A stretch of DNA of 64,000 nucleotides. It comes from CAZVRZ01 sp964629965. GTDB lineage: Bacteria; Chloroflexota; Anaerolineae; Anaerolineales; UBA4823. The position numbers and the translations under genes are program-made. The number at the start of each line of letters is the position of its first letter. The first letter of the stretch is position 1. Positions 56,276 to 64,000 of the stretch are shown here, piece by piece. The DNA lies in contig CAZVRZ010000002.1 of the NCBI GenBank assembly GCA_964629965.1, positions 1 through 64,000 of the forward strand, written 5' to 3'. The notes beneath the pieces were generated by a model. It searched no databases and was not told the origin of the DNA. It worked only from the letters and a program-made list of their open reading frames with translations.

Positions 56276-56830
56276 ATGGATCGAAAACAAGCCCTGAACA
56301 TTGTGCGGGAATACGTCAAGAACGAACACCTGGTGCGCCACATGCTGGCAGTGGAAGCCGCCATGCGCTTCTACGCCGAGAAGTATGGCGAAGACGCCGA
56401 TCTGTGGGGCGCGGTGGGCCTGCTGCACGACTTCGATTGGGAGATCCATCCCACCCTGGAGCAACACCCCCAGGCCGGTGCGCCGATCCTGCGCCAACTG
56501 GGCGTAGAGGAAGAGATCGTGCGCGCCGTGCTCAGCCACGCCGACCACACCGGCATTCCGCGCCACAGCCGCATGGAAAAAGCGCTCTACGCCTGCGATG
56601 AGATCACCGGCCTGGTCACGGCGGTCGCCCTGGTGCGACCCTCCCGCTCGCTGTCTGACCTGGAAGCCTCCTCGGTGAAAAAGAAGTGGAAAGACCGCTC
56701 TTTCGCTGCGGGCGCCAACCGGGAAGAGATCGCCCAGGCGGCGCAAGAATTTGGGCTGGAGCTGTGGGAGCACGTGGGCAACGTCATCCAGGCCATGCGC
56801 CGCATTGCGCCCGAGCTGGGATTGGCTTGA
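56276..56830 (+). CDS. HD-domain metal-dependent hydrolase
   Basis: Protein of 184 aa. The HD-superfamily motifs are EYVKNEHLVRHMLAVEAAM (first His), LWGAVGLLHDFDWEIHP (HD pair) and VRAVLSHADHTG (His), with a later Asp in EKALYACDEITGLVTAVALVRPSRSLSDL. HD proteins hydrolyse nucleotides or phosphate esters. The substrate of this short type is unknown. It overlaps the -35 region of the next promoter and lies 1 nt after the ElyC-like gene, preceded by CTGGAGGATAAA, a good ribosome binding site. Confidence 0.88.
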   Translation: MDRKQALNIVREYVKNEHLVRHMLAVEAAMRFYAEKYGEDADLWGAVGLLHDFDWEIHPTLEQHPQAGAPILRQLGVEEEIVRAVLSHADHTGIPRHSRMEKALYACDEITGLVTAVALVRPSRSLSDLEASSVKKKWKDRSFAAGANREEIAQAAQEFGLELWEHVGNVIQAMRRIAPELGLA

Positions 56831-56855
56831 CAAAAGCGCCCGCCCTCAGTACAAT
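56827..56855 (+). promoter_or_regulatory. Consensus promoter of the recombinase-like gene
   Basis: TTGACA (56827-56832), 17-nt spacer, TACAAT (56850-56855). The -35 contains the HD gene stop codon. The predicted leader is about 40 nt and carries AGAGGTAAA before ATG 56904. Confidence 0.75.
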
Positions 56856-56903
56856 TCAACTATACGAAAAACCTATACGCAAATTCAACCAGAGGTAAAC
56901 CTT

Positions 56904-57845
56904 ATGTCACCGGATAAAGATCCGCTTCCCGCCTCGGCCCACATCACCGCCCAGACCACCCTCGTCCCGGCCATCCAGGCCTGGCAGTTCTTCCTGGACG
57001 ACCAGGGCAGTTCACCGCACACCGTCAAGGCTTTCCTGGCCGATATGCGCCTGATGGCCTCTTACCTGTCGCCCGACCGCACTATCGGCAGCGTGACCAC
57101 CAACGATATCAACAACTTTCTCAATTGGATGCAGACCGACCGGGGCGTGCCCTGCAGCCCCAAGACGCTCTCCCGGCGCATCACCTCGATCAAAGCCTTT
57201 TTTCGCTGGCTGGTGCAGTTCGGCGCCATCCTGATCGACCCTGCCGAGCGCGTCCTGCAGAAATCCGTCATCAGCCCGCTGCCGGTCGTTCTGACGGATG
57301 CCGAAGTGGGAGCGGTGCTGGCTGCCGCCCAAAAGCACCGCACGGCTGCCAAGCCAGACGCCCGCCCTTACGCGCTGGTGGCACTGCTGCTGCACACCGG
57401 CATCAAAAAGACCGAAACCCTGTCGCTCAGCGACAACCACATCGACCGGGAAGCGCCTGGCGGGCCGATCTTGTTCGTGCGCTACGCCAACCCGCAGCAC
57501 CGCTACAAAGAGCGCAAGATCGCCCTGCCCGCATCCTGGCTGCAGGCCTACGATGAATACCGGGCGCAGTACCCGCAGGAAGACCGCATTTTCCCCTGGT
57601 CGCAGCGCCGCCTGGAATACCTGCTCGAAGACCTGGGCGAAGAGGCCGGCCTGGCCAAGCACCTGTCTTTCGATATGTGCCGCTGGACTTGCGCGCTGCT
57701 GGATTTCAACGCCGGCATGGACCGCAACAAGATCCGCCAGAAGCTGGGCGTCTCCAAGATCCAATGGCGCGAAACATCCATGAAGCTGCGCAAGCTGGCC
57801 CCGCCGGAAGCAGAGGCTGGCGCAGAGGTTGAAACGGCCCAATAG
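56904..57845 (+). CDS. XerC/D-like tyrosine recombinase, catalytically degenerate
   Basis: Protein of 313 aa. The N-terminal SAM-like core-binding domain (about 20-115, FLDDQGSSPHTVKAFLADMRLMASYL, SRRITSIKAFFRWLVQFG) and the C-terminal catalytic fold (about 125-300) match Xer/integrase proteins. The active-site pentad is broken. TG(I)R is TGIKK (about 166), H-x-L-R is DMCR (about 256), LGH is LGVS (about 283), and the nucleophilic Tyr is absent in TSMKLRKL (about 291). Only the hairpin Lys (YKERKIALP) and one Arg are kept. It could act as a DNA-binding protein without recombination. It has its own strong promoter. Confidence 0.85.
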   Translation: MSPDKDPLPASAHITAQTTLVPAIQAWQFFLDDQGSSPHTVKAFLADMRLMASYLSPDRTIGSVTTNDINNFLNWMQTDRGVPCSPKTLSRRITSIKAFFRWLVQFGAILIDPAERVLQKSVISPLPVVLTDAEVGAVLAAAQKHRTAAKPDARPYALVALLLHTGIKKTETLSLSDNHIDREAPGGPILFVRYANPQHRYKERKIALPASWLQAYDEYRAQYPQEDRIFPWSQRRLEYLLEDLGEEAGLAKHLSFDMCRWTCALLDFNAGMDRNKIRQKLGVSKIQWRETSMKLRKLAPPEAEAGAEVETAQ

Positions 57846-57896
57846 CAAACCACGGGCACGCTGTTAAAAACATGTGTCGGCGGCAGAAATACAAGG

Positions 57897-57938
57897 AGCA
57901 GCGCCGAGTATGACCGGGTTGATGTTACGAAGATATAG
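57897..57938 (+). pseudogene. 3' stub of a HigB-type toxin gene
   Basis: The frame ending TAG at 57936-57938 encodes AEYDRVDVTKI, which matches the conserved C-terminus of HigB-family RelE toxins. It lies 12 nt before the higA start, the classical higBA order. The rest of the toxin is missing, because the recombinase-like gene ends only about 50 nt upstream. Confidence 0.6.
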
Positions 57939-57950
57939 CTAGAAAGGCAA

Positions 57951-58382
57951 ATGAGAATGAACATTAAACCGATCCGCACTGAAAAAGATTATCAAGAAGC
58001 CCTGGCGCAGATTGATGCAATCTTCGACGCTCAGCCAGGTACATCGGACGGCGATCTCCTGGAGCTGTTAACCCTCCTGGTCGAAGCTTACGAAGAGCAG
58101 CGCTATCCGATTGCGCCGCCCGATCCAATCGAAGCGATTGAATTTCACGCGGAAAGGCTGGGGTTGACCCGCCATGATCTGGAGCCTTACATCGGCAGCC
58201 GCGCCCGCGTTTCTGAGATACTAAACCGCCGCCGTCCACTGACGCTGGCAATGATCCGCAAACTCCAGGCCGGCCTGGGTATTCCGGCATCCACGTTGCT
58301 GCAAACCTACCCGCTGGTTGAGTCCAGTCTAGTTAAGACTCACTCGCTGACGCCGAATAACGTGGTTGCGGCTCACAAGTGA
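57951..58382 (+). CDS. higA: HigA-type antitoxin (XRE family), orphan
   Basis: Protein of 143 aa (or 141 from ATG 57957). The N-terminal part IKPIRTEKDYQEALAQIDAIFDA and LLELLTLLVEAYEEQRYPIAPPDPIEAIEFHAERLGL is typical of HigA. The C-terminal helix-turn-helix is LTRHDLEPYIGSRARVSEILNRRRPLTLAMIRKLQAGLGIPASTLLQ. HigA neutralises HigB and represses the operon. Here the toxin is reduced to a stub, so the protein may persist as a regulator or anti-toxin against other copies. AAAGG precedes the start. Convergent with tilS. Confidence 0.88.
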   Translation: MRMNIKPIRTEKDYQEALAQIDAIFDAQPGTSDGDLLELLTLLVEAYEEQRYPIAPPDPIEAIEFHAERLGLTRHDLEPYIGSRARVSEILNRRRPLTLAMIRKLQAGLGIPASTLLQTYPLVESSLVKTHSLTPNNVVAAHK

Positions 58383-58411
58383 TCATCCTTCGACACGCTC
58401 GGATACCTAAC

Positions 58412-59845
58412 CTATTCCCTCACCAGCCGGGCATAGCAGGCGCCGCGGCTGTGTTCGCCCAGCCTGGCCCGCTGGCTGAGGGCGATGCCCGGCAGCCAGG
58501 CGATCTGATCACGGCTGCATAACAGAGGCCACCTGCCCCGGGCGCGGCGCGGCAGCTTGATATTGATCATCAGGTCGGAGAGCTTCAGCGAGCGGCCCTC
58601 CATCCCCAACGGCTCGAAACGGTCGCCGGGGCGGCGCACCCGCACCACCAGCGGCCCCGCCAGCGCCTCGGCATCCAGCCAGGCCTGGTAAGGATCGGGG
58701 TTGTGCTGCGCCAGTTGGCGCGCCTGGGACACATCCGGGCAGCTCTCGATCTCGAGGCGCCAACCATCCGCCAGCCGGCACACGCCAGGGATGGCAAGCG
58801 GCAGTTCCTGTTGCGCCTCGCCTGGCAAAGCCGGCCAGCCGCCAGACGGCAGGTCGGCCTCCCAGGTTGCCAGCCACAAGAGATCGCCTTCCAAAACCAG
58901 GCGCAGTCCCGCCGCCAGGTCGCGCTGGCGAGTGGCAGTGGGATTGTTCATAAAGTTCAGCAGGCGCTCACTGACCTCGAAGCCGATATCCAGCAAGCCC
59001 GGGCGAAAACGCTCCAGAGCGCGGCGCGCCAGGCGGCGCTGCAGGCCGAGGGGCTGCCCCTTCAACGCCTCCACATCGAACGCCAGCCACCCGGCCCCCT
59101 CCTGGCGGACACAGCGCGGCCAAAGCGCCTCCACCGCCGTCTCCAGCGCCTGCTCGTCGGCTTGCAAGATGCGGGCAGCCTGGTGCAAGCGCTGCTTGAA
59201 GCCCGGCGCACAGCTATCCATTTCGGGTAGCAAGGCTAGGCGGATGCGGTTGCGGAAATAGACCGGATCCTGGTTGGTGCGGTCGTATACCGGCTGCAGA
59301 TCGTATTCCCGGCAGTATTCCAGCACCTGGGCGCGCCAGACGTTCAGCAAAGGCCGCAGCAAGGGGATGGCCGCGCTCCAGGGGTTGGGCAGCAGGCAGG
59401 GCACCATGCCGGTCAGGCCTGCCAGCCCGCTGCCACGCAGCAGGTGCAGCAGCACCGTTTCCACCTGGTCGTCGGCGGTATGTCCCACCGCCACCGCCTG
59501 GGCTTCCAATTCCTGCGCCAGCCCGAACAAGAAATGGTAGCGCGCCAGGCGGGCAGCTTCTTCCAGGGAAAGCGCCTCGGCACGCGCATAGGCGCCCACA
59601 TCCTGCCGCCCGGCATAATAGGGCAGTCCCAGCCGGTTGGCAAAAGCCTGCACGTGCGCCTCGTCTTGCCCGGCCTCCTCGCGCAGGCCGTGGTTGAAGT
59701 GCGCCACCACCAGCGGGTATCCCAGGCCGTTCAACACGTGCAGCAAGCACAAGCTGTCTGGGCCGCCGGATACAGCCACGATCACAGGCCTGGTAAAATT
59801 CAATGAATTCAGCAATAATAACTGGCGAATCATTTCCAACTTCAT
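58412..59845 (-). CDS. tilS: tRNA(Ile)-lysidine synthetase
   Basis: Modifies C34 of tRNA-Ile(CAU) to lysidine, 477 aa. The PP-loop ATP-binding motif VIVAVSGGPDSLCLLHVL is at about residue 20. Other landmarks are VVAHFNHGLREEAGQDEAHVQAFANRLGLPYYAGRQDV and AVGHTADDQVETVLLHLLRGSGLAGLTGM. The C-terminal domains contain FEPLGMEGRSLKLSDLMINIKLPRRARGRWPLL. The frame is open 17 codons upstream, but ATG 59845 is better because a TATAAT lies 7 nt before it. Confidence 0.95.
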   Translation of the reverse strand: MKLEMIRQLLLLNSLNFTRPVIVAVSGGPDSLCLLHVLNGLGYPLVVAHFNHGLREEAGQDEAHVQAFANRLGLPYYAGRQDVGAYARAEALSLEEAARLARYHFLFGLAQELEAQAVAVGHTADDQVETVLLHLLRGSGLAGLTGMVPCLLPNPWSAAIPLLRPLLNVWRAQVLEYCREYDLQPVYDRTNQDPVYFRNRIRLALLPEMDSCAPGFKQRLHQAARILQADEQALETAVEALWPRCVRQEGAGWLAFDVEALKGQPLGLQRRLARRALERFRPGLLDIGFEVSERLLNFMNNPTATRQRDLAAGLRLVLEGDLLWLATWEADLPSGGWPALPGEAQQELPLAIPGVCRLADGWRLEIESCPDVSQARQLAQHNPDPYQAWLDAEALAGPLVVRVRRPGDRFEPLGMEGRSLKLSDLMINIKLPRRARGRWPLLCSRDQIAWLPGIALSQRARLGEHSRGACYARLVRE

Positions 59846-59944
59846 AGGATTGATTATATAATGAAACCTATAAACCAAAGTACTCTTGCCTTGCAAGGCG
59901 GTTTATGCTAGACTGCCTTTAGCCGTTTTTCGAAGGAGTTGATT
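59846..59944. promoter_or_regulatory. Divergent promoters of tilS and the receiver/MinD-like gene
   Basis: Minus strand: TATAAT at 59858-59853 followed by seven bases and the tilS ATG, again nearly leaderless. Plus strand: TTGCCT (59886-59891), 17-nt spacer with TGC, and TAGACT (59909-59914), then GAAGGAG before ATG 59945. The plus gene thus has a normal leader of about 25-30 nt. Confidence 0.55.
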
Positions 59945-61114
59945 ATGCCCGAAAAGATCCTTGTTGTGGATGATGATGTCGATACCCTGCGGCTGGTGGG
60001 GCTGATGCTCCAGCGCCAGGGATACCAGATCGTGGCTGCCAATAACGGTCAGCAGGCCCTGGCGTCCGCCCAAAGCGAAGACCCGGATTTGATCCTGCTG
60101 GATGTCATGATGCCCGACATGGATGGCTATGAAGTCACCCGCAAGCTGCGCGCTTCGCCCAATACCGCCTCGATCCCGATCATCATGTTCACTGCCAAGT
60201 CGCAAGTCGACGACAAGGTAGAAGGATTCGATGCCGGCGTTGACGATTACCTGACCAAGCCCACCCAACCGCGCGAGCTGTTTGCGCACGTAAAAGCCGT
60301 GCTGGCGCGCGGCAAGAAAGGCCGCACCAGCGCGCCCGCCGCCGAAGTGGTCAAGCGGGATCGCGGCCACGCCATCGGAGTTTTAGCCGCCAAGCCAGGC
60401 ATGGGCGTCAGCTCGCTGGCCATCAACCTGGGCGTCTGCCTGCGCGATCGCGCCGACCGGAGCGTGATCGTGGCCGAATTCCGCCCTGGTCTGGGCAGTA
60501 TTGCCCTGGACCTGGGTTACCAGAACCCAGACGGATTGAACCGCCTGCTGCAAAAGAAGGCCGCCGATATCAAGCTCGCCGATGTGGATAGTGAACTGAC
60601 CACCCATCCCTCCGAGATACGCATGCTTCCAGCCTCTTACAAGCCGGCCGACGCCAAGATGCTGGCCGATGGAGAAAAGTTCGAAGCCATCGCCCGCCAC
60701 CTGGTTTTCCTGGCCGCTTTTATTGTGCTCGACCTGGGCGCCAACATCAATCCCATCACCGAAAAGGTGCTGCCCTTGTGCGACGAGCTGATCGTTTTGT
60801 TGGAGCCTAACCCAACGGCTGTGTTACGGACCTCGCTGCTGATCGAAGAACTGATCAGCCGCGGCTTTGGCGAAGGGCGCATCAACACCGTCCTTTACAA
60901 CCGCGTGCGCTCCGATCTGCAGCTCAGCCTGAACACGGTGCAGCAGCAGTTCAAATACCCAATCAGCGTGGTCTTCACGCCTGCGCCGGAGCTGGCCTAC
61001 CAGGCCGCACGCAACAACGTGCCCCTGGTGATCCAACAACCCGACAGCCTGACCACCCAACAGTTCATGAAGCTGTCTGATAATATCACCAAACACGTCC
61101 GTTCCAAGGCATGA
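59945..61114 (+). CDS. Receiver domain fused to MinD/CpaE-like domain lacking P-loop lysine
   Basis: Protein of 389 aa. Receiver domain (about 1-120): acidic DDD, phospho-Asp in LILLDVMMPDMDG, Thr in IMFTAK, Lys in YLTKPT. The second domain (about 135-385) resembles the CpaE/MinD ParA-type ATPase: GVLAAKPGMGVSSLAINLGVCL, VIVAEFRPGLGSIALDLG, FIVLDLGANI. The deviant Walker A lacks the GK(S/T) lysine (it reads GMGVSS) and the D-x-D after strand 2 is altered. ATP hydrolysis is thus doubtful, although CpaE-type relatives are often degenerate. GGAGTTGATT precedes the start. The next gene, a histidine kinase, begins inside its stop (ATGA). Confidence 0.88.
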   Translation: MPEKILVVDDDVDTLRLVGLMLQRQGYQIVAANNGQQALASAQSEDPDLILLDVMMPDMDGYEVTRKLRASPNTASIPIIMFTAKSQVDDKVEGFDAGVDDYLTKPTQPRELFAHVKAVLARGKKGRTSAPAAEVVKRDRGHAIGVLAAKPGMGVSSLAINLGVCLRDRADRSVIVAEFRPGLGSIALDLGYQNPDGLNRLLQKKAADIKLADVDSELTTHPSEIRMLPASYKPADAKMLADGEKFEAIARHLVFLAAFIVLDLGANINPITEKVLPLCDELIVLLEPNPTAVLRTSLLIEELISRGFGEGRINTVLYNRVRSDLQLSLNTVQQQFKYPISVVFTPAPELAYQAARNNVPLVIQQPDSLTTQQFMKLSDNITKHVRSKA

Positions 61115-62310
61115 CCCCCAACCAGCAATCCCAGCTAGAACGCTACAACCGCCTGCTAGAGATCTCCCGCGACCTGGCATCCACGTTAGATTTGAATACG
61201 CTGCTGTACCGCATCGTCCATGCGGCAGCCGACCTGTGCCAGGCCGGGGCCGCCTCGATCCTGTTGTACGACCACATCAAACAAGAACTGCACTTCGAAG
61301 TGGCGACCAACATGGAAAACCCGGCGCTGCGTGGCCTGGTGGTGCCGGTCGAAGGCAGCATTGCCGGCTGGATCGTCACCAACCGCAAACCGATCAACAT
61401 CACCAACGCCCAACAGGATGCGCGCCACTTTGGCCTGGCTTCTGCCAGCACCAATATCCTGACCACTTCCCTGTTGGGCATCCCGTTGATCACCAAGGAC
61501 AAAGTGATCGGCGCCCTGGAAGCCATCAACAAGGACAGCGGAACGTTTTCTGCAGAAGACCAGGAATTGTTATCATCCCTGGGAGCGCAGGCCGCCATCG
61601 CTATCGAAAACAGCCGCTTGTTCCAACAATCGGACCTCATCTCGGAGCTGGTGCACGAGCTGCGCACGCCCATGGCCTCGTTGAACACCGCCGTGCACCT
61701 GTTGGAGCGCCCCGACCTGCCCGCCGAGCGGCGCACGCGCATTATGGATATGATCCAGGGCGAGATTGCCCGCTTATCGGACCTGACCACCTCCTTCCTG
61801 GATATCGCCCGACTCGAATCGGGACGCATGCAGTTCAAGCCGGCGTATTTTGACCTGCGCGAGAACCTGGAAGCCTGTGCGGAGATGATGCGAGCCAGGG
61901 CTGCTGAAAAAGAGATCACCATCCAGACGGACTTTCCTGAAGAAATAACCAACGTTTACGCCGACCAGGATAAGATCAAGCAGGTTGCCCTGAATCTGAT
62001 CTCGAACGCCATTAAATACAATTTTCCCAAGGGCGAGATCATCATCAAGATCTGCCGGTCAGCAGGCGAAACCTGCTTCTCGGTTGCAGATACCGGGCCG
62101 GGGATATCGGCCGAAGACCTGCAGCACTTGTTCGAGAAGTTTTTCCGCGTGCAGGGCACGGAGCGCATGGCTACCGGCACCGGCCTGGGATTGTCGATTT
62201 GCAAGCGCATCGTGGAAGCCCACCGCGGGCGCGTCGACGTGACCAGCCAGGTGGGGCATGGCACAACCTTCTTCATCTACCTTCCCGATCCAAAAGGGAT
62301 GAACGTTTAG
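61111..62310 (+). CDS. Cytoplasmic GAF-domain sensor histidine kinase
   Basis: Soluble kinase of 399 aa. GAF domain at about 15-165 (LYRIVHAAADLCQAGAASILLYD, SIAGWIVTNRKPINI, LLGIPLITKDKVIGALEAIN). HisKA phospho-His in LISELVHELRTPMASLN (about 187). HATPase_c has N (LNLISNAIKYN), G1 (VADTGPGI) and G2 (GTGLGLSI) boxes. There are no membrane segments. It overlaps the receiver/MinD-like gene by 4 nt, so that protein is the natural phospho-acceptor. Confidence 0.92.
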   Translation: MTPNQQSQLERYNRLLEISRDLASTLDLNTLLYRIVHAAADLCQAGAASILLYDHIKQELHFEVATNMENPALRGLVVPVEGSIAGWIVTNRKPINITNAQQDARHFGLASASTNILTTSLLGIPLITKDKVIGALEAINKDSGTFSAEDQELLSSLGAQAAIAIENSRLFQQSDLISELVHELRTPMASLNTAVHLLERPDLPAERRTRIMDMIQGEIARLSDLTTSFLDIARLESGRMQFKPAYFDLRENLEACAEMMRARAAEKEITIQTDFPEEITNVYADQDKIKQVALNLISNAIKYNFPKGEIIIKICRSAGETCFSVADTGPGISAEDLQHLFEKFFRVQGTERMATGTGLGLSICKRIVEAHRGRVDVTSQVGHGTTFFIYLPDPKGMNV

Positions 62311-62325
62311 CTTCCGGGCCGCATT

Positions 62326-63306
62326 TCAGGAGCAGGCCGCCGGGTGCAGCAGCACTTTCAAACAGCCTGCTTCTGCCGCGGTCTGGAAGGCCTGTTCTGC
62401 CTGGGCAAAGGGGAACCGTGCGCTGATCAGCGGCGCCGGGTCCACCAGGCGGTGCTCCAACAGCACCAGCGCCGGGGCGAACGGCCCGCAGCGCGAACCG
62501 ATCACGGTGATTTCATCCACCACCAGGCGCGATAGGTTGACCTCCACCGAGCCAACGTAGGTACTTTTCAATACCAGGGTGCCTGCCGGCCGCAGCGCCT
62601 GGCAGGCCAGTTCAAATCCATCCGGCGAACCGGTAGCTTCTACGACCACGTCAAACTGAGAGACGGGCGTCTCGGCAGGCTCGATGGCGCGGATACCCCA
62701 GCCGGAAAGCAGGCGACGCGGATTTTCGCGCCGCGCCACCACCTGCAGGTCGCAGCCCGAAAGGCGCAGCACCTGGGCGACCAACAATCCCAACCGTCCG
62801 GCGCCCACCAGCAGCACCCGGTCAGCCGGACGGAGATGTACCTGCTGGGGAATTTCCAGCGCAGCGGCGAGCGGCTCGGTAAAAACGGCCTGCTCATCCG
62901 TCACCGTCTCGGGGACCAGGTGCAGGTTCTCCAGGGGCAGCCGGGCGTACTCGGCAAAGATACCATCGTAATCTCGCAGGCCCACCACCCGGCGCGCTTC
63001 ACAGTGGCTGAAATGGCCCGCCCGGCAGGCTGCGCAGGTATGGCAAACGATATTGATCTCGCCAACCACCCGTTTACCCAGCCAGTCCGCCCCGCCAGGC
63101 TGATCGCTGCCCAGGCGCACCACCTCGCCGACAAACTCATGCCCGGGAATGCCGCAGAAAGGGTAATAGCCGCGCCTCATCTCCAGATCGGTGCTGCAAA
63201 TACCCGCCAGGCGGATACGCACCAGGGCCTCGTTTGCCGCTGGCACCGGTTCCGGCTGCGTCTTGCGGTAGCTGATCACCTGGTTTTCCAGCCAGACAGC
63301 CTGCAT
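62326..63306 (-). CDS. Zinc-dependent alcohol dehydrogenase (MDR family)
   Basis: NAD(P)-dependent dehydrogenase of 326 aa in the medium-chain family. Catalytic zinc ligands are in GICSTDLEMRRG (Cys) and PGHEFVGEV (His-Glu). The structural zinc site is CHTCAACRAGHFSHC. The Rossmann fold has VLLVGAGRLGLLVAQVL. A conserved VFTEPLAAALEI segment matches threonine- and sorbitol-dehydrogenase-like members. The substrate is unknown. Its start touches the mutL stop on the same strand, so they share a transcript. Confidence 0.9.
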   Translation of the reverse strand: MQAVWLENQVISYRKTQPEPVPAANEALVRIRLAGICSTDLEMRRGYYPFCGIPGHEFVGEVVRLGSDQPGGADWLGKRVVGEINIVCHTCAACRAGHFSHCEARRVVGLRDYDGIFAEYARLPLENLHLVPETVTDEQAVFTEPLAAALEIPQQVHLRPADRVLLVGAGRLGLLVAQVLRLSGCDLQVVARRENPRRLLSGWGIRAIEPAETPVSQFDVVVEATGSPDGFELACQALRPAGTLVLKSTYVGSVEVNLSRLVVDEITVIGSRCGPFAPALVLLEHRLVDPAPLISARFPFAQAEQAFQTAAEAGCLKVLLHPAACS

Positions 63307-63998
63307 CAGCGCGCTCCCCGCCGCCCGAACTGGCGTTCCAACAGGTCAACGGACAGGTGGATCATGGTGGGACGGCCGTGGGGACAGGTGCGCGGCGAAT
63401 CGCAGGCTTCCAGGTCTGCCAACAGTGCCTGCTGCTCTGATTGGGAAAGCACCTGTCCTGCCTTGACCGCGGCGCGCTTGCAGACCCGGGCGATCATTTT
63501 CGCTTCGCGCTCGGCCTGCAGCGGCGTCTCATCTTCCTCGAAATCCTCCACCAATACCTTCAAGGCCTGACCGGCGTCCATGCCCGAGAGCAGTTGGGGC
63601 ACAGCGCGTACCAGGAAGGTGTTGGGACCAAAGGTTTCCACTTGAAAGCCGAAATGCTCCAGCGCAGGCAGCTGCTCGGCAAGCAGGCGAGCGCTGGCAG
63701 GCGGCAGTTCGACCGTGACAGGGCTGAGATAGGCCTGGGAGGCCGCCTGCGTTCCGGCCTGGGCCATCATCCGCTCGAATAGAACCCGCTCGTGGGCAGC
63801 ATGCTGGTCGATCAGGTACAGCCCGTCTGGGCCTTCCGCCGCCAGGTAGGCAGTCGCCACCTGCCCCACCAGGCGCAGCAGCGGCATCCTGGCAGGCAGC
63901 AAATTCGCGGGCGGTAAATTCGTGGGCGGCTGCGCCCCGGTTTCTACGCCCGCATTTTCTCCAGCGACTGCCTCCCGGCGCAAATCTTGTTCCAACAC
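63306..63998 (-). CDS. mutL: DNA mismatch repair protein MutL, C-terminal part
   Basis: Partial gene cut by the window edge; the visible 230 aa begin in the linker. The C-terminal dimerisation/endonuclease domain shows DQHAAHERVLFE, the DQHA(X)2E(X)4E nuclease motif, with ACDSPRTCPHGRPTMIHL (the CPHGRP metal motif) at the end. So this MutL should nick DNA itself, as in bacteria without MutH. The leftmost codon at 63998 is GTG only because the sequence ends there. Confidence 0.93.
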   Translation of the reverse strand: MLEQDLRREAVAGENAGVETGAQPPTNLPPANLLPARMPLLRLVGQVATAYLAAEGPDGLYLIDQHAAHERVLFERMMAQAGTQAASQAYLSPVTVELPPASARLLAEQLPALEHFGFQVETFGPNTFLVRAVPQLLSGMDAGQALKVLVEDFEEDETPLQAEREAKMIARVCKRAAVKAGQVLSQSEQQALLADLEACDSPRTCPHGRPTMIHLSVDLLERQFGRRGAR

Positions 63999-64000
63999 CG

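Overview
The window looks like chromosomal DNA of a Chloroflexota bacterium, most likely class Anaerolineae. This is inferred from protein character, not from a marker gene. The signs are many lipoproteins with Thr/Pro-rich linkers, FxLYD, DUF5666 and SH3b surface proteins, a Roadblock-V4R-response regulator operon, a fused membrane/spermidine-synthase-like protein, a DUF1461 protein, and a baseplate-J-like protein in a housekeeping operon. I saw no rRNA, tRNA, CRISPR array, insertion sequence or prophage, and no gene-free stretch exceeds 300 bases. The sequence carries draft-assembly scars: a 10-N run at 14410-14419, an apparent one-base C undercall in pstS, and a scrambled 5' end of the dnaJ-like gene.

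Layout. 1-8.8 kb (+): DnaJ/CbpA-like co-chaperone, lipid kinase, PAP2 phosphatase, ECF sigma factor with a broken follower reading frame, a FecR/DUF5666 lipoprotein, an RNB-family RNase and a tandem Usp protein. 8.8-21.7 kb (+): a giant cyclic beta-1,2-glucan synthase (2,864 aa once the false gap is closed), then a run of small envelope/stress genes (ABM-like protein, GlsB-CsbD fusion, SPFH protein, unknown protein, B12-binding radical SAM enzyme, 41-aa basic microprotein, eRF1-like protein). 21.8-29.3 kb (+): a complete phosphate regulon, phoP-phoR-pstSCAB-phoU, with an array of 7-mers at 11-nt spacing before pstS and a long hairpin between pstS and pstC. 29.4-31.3 kb (-): a Roadblock/LC7, V4R and response regulator operon. 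31.5-41.1 kb: orphan substrate-binding lipoprotein, mutS (-), orphan MalK-type ATPase, gpmA, FxLYD lipoprotein, then on the minus strand a DUF1461 protein and the fused spermidine-synthase-like protein.

41.3-49.1 kb (+): mscL with a zinc ribbon, alaS, baseplate-J-like protein, ruvX, mltG, histidine phosphatase and a DUF692-type TIM barrel. 49.1-55.5 kb (-): folC-lon-AlbA_2 regulator-SH3b lipoprotein. 55.6-64 kb: ElyC-like protein, HD hydrolase, degenerate tyrosine recombinase, orphan HigA beside a HigB stub, tilS (-), a receiver/MinD-like fusion coupled to a GAF histidine kinase, and on the minus strand a zinc alcohol dehydrogenase and the 3' part of mutL.

How the genes fit together: the phosphate block is a self-contained sensing and uptake unit. 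The first 22 kb leans to envelope and stress physiology. The rest is housekeeping mixed with signalling modules whose enzyme domains have lost key residues: a degenerate GGDEF, a MinD-like domain without P-loop lysine, and a tyrosine recombinase without its nucleophile. Several genes (phoP, elyC-like, tilS, folC) have a -10 box ending only 6-9 nt before the start codon, which suggests leaderless or nearly leaderless mRNAs.
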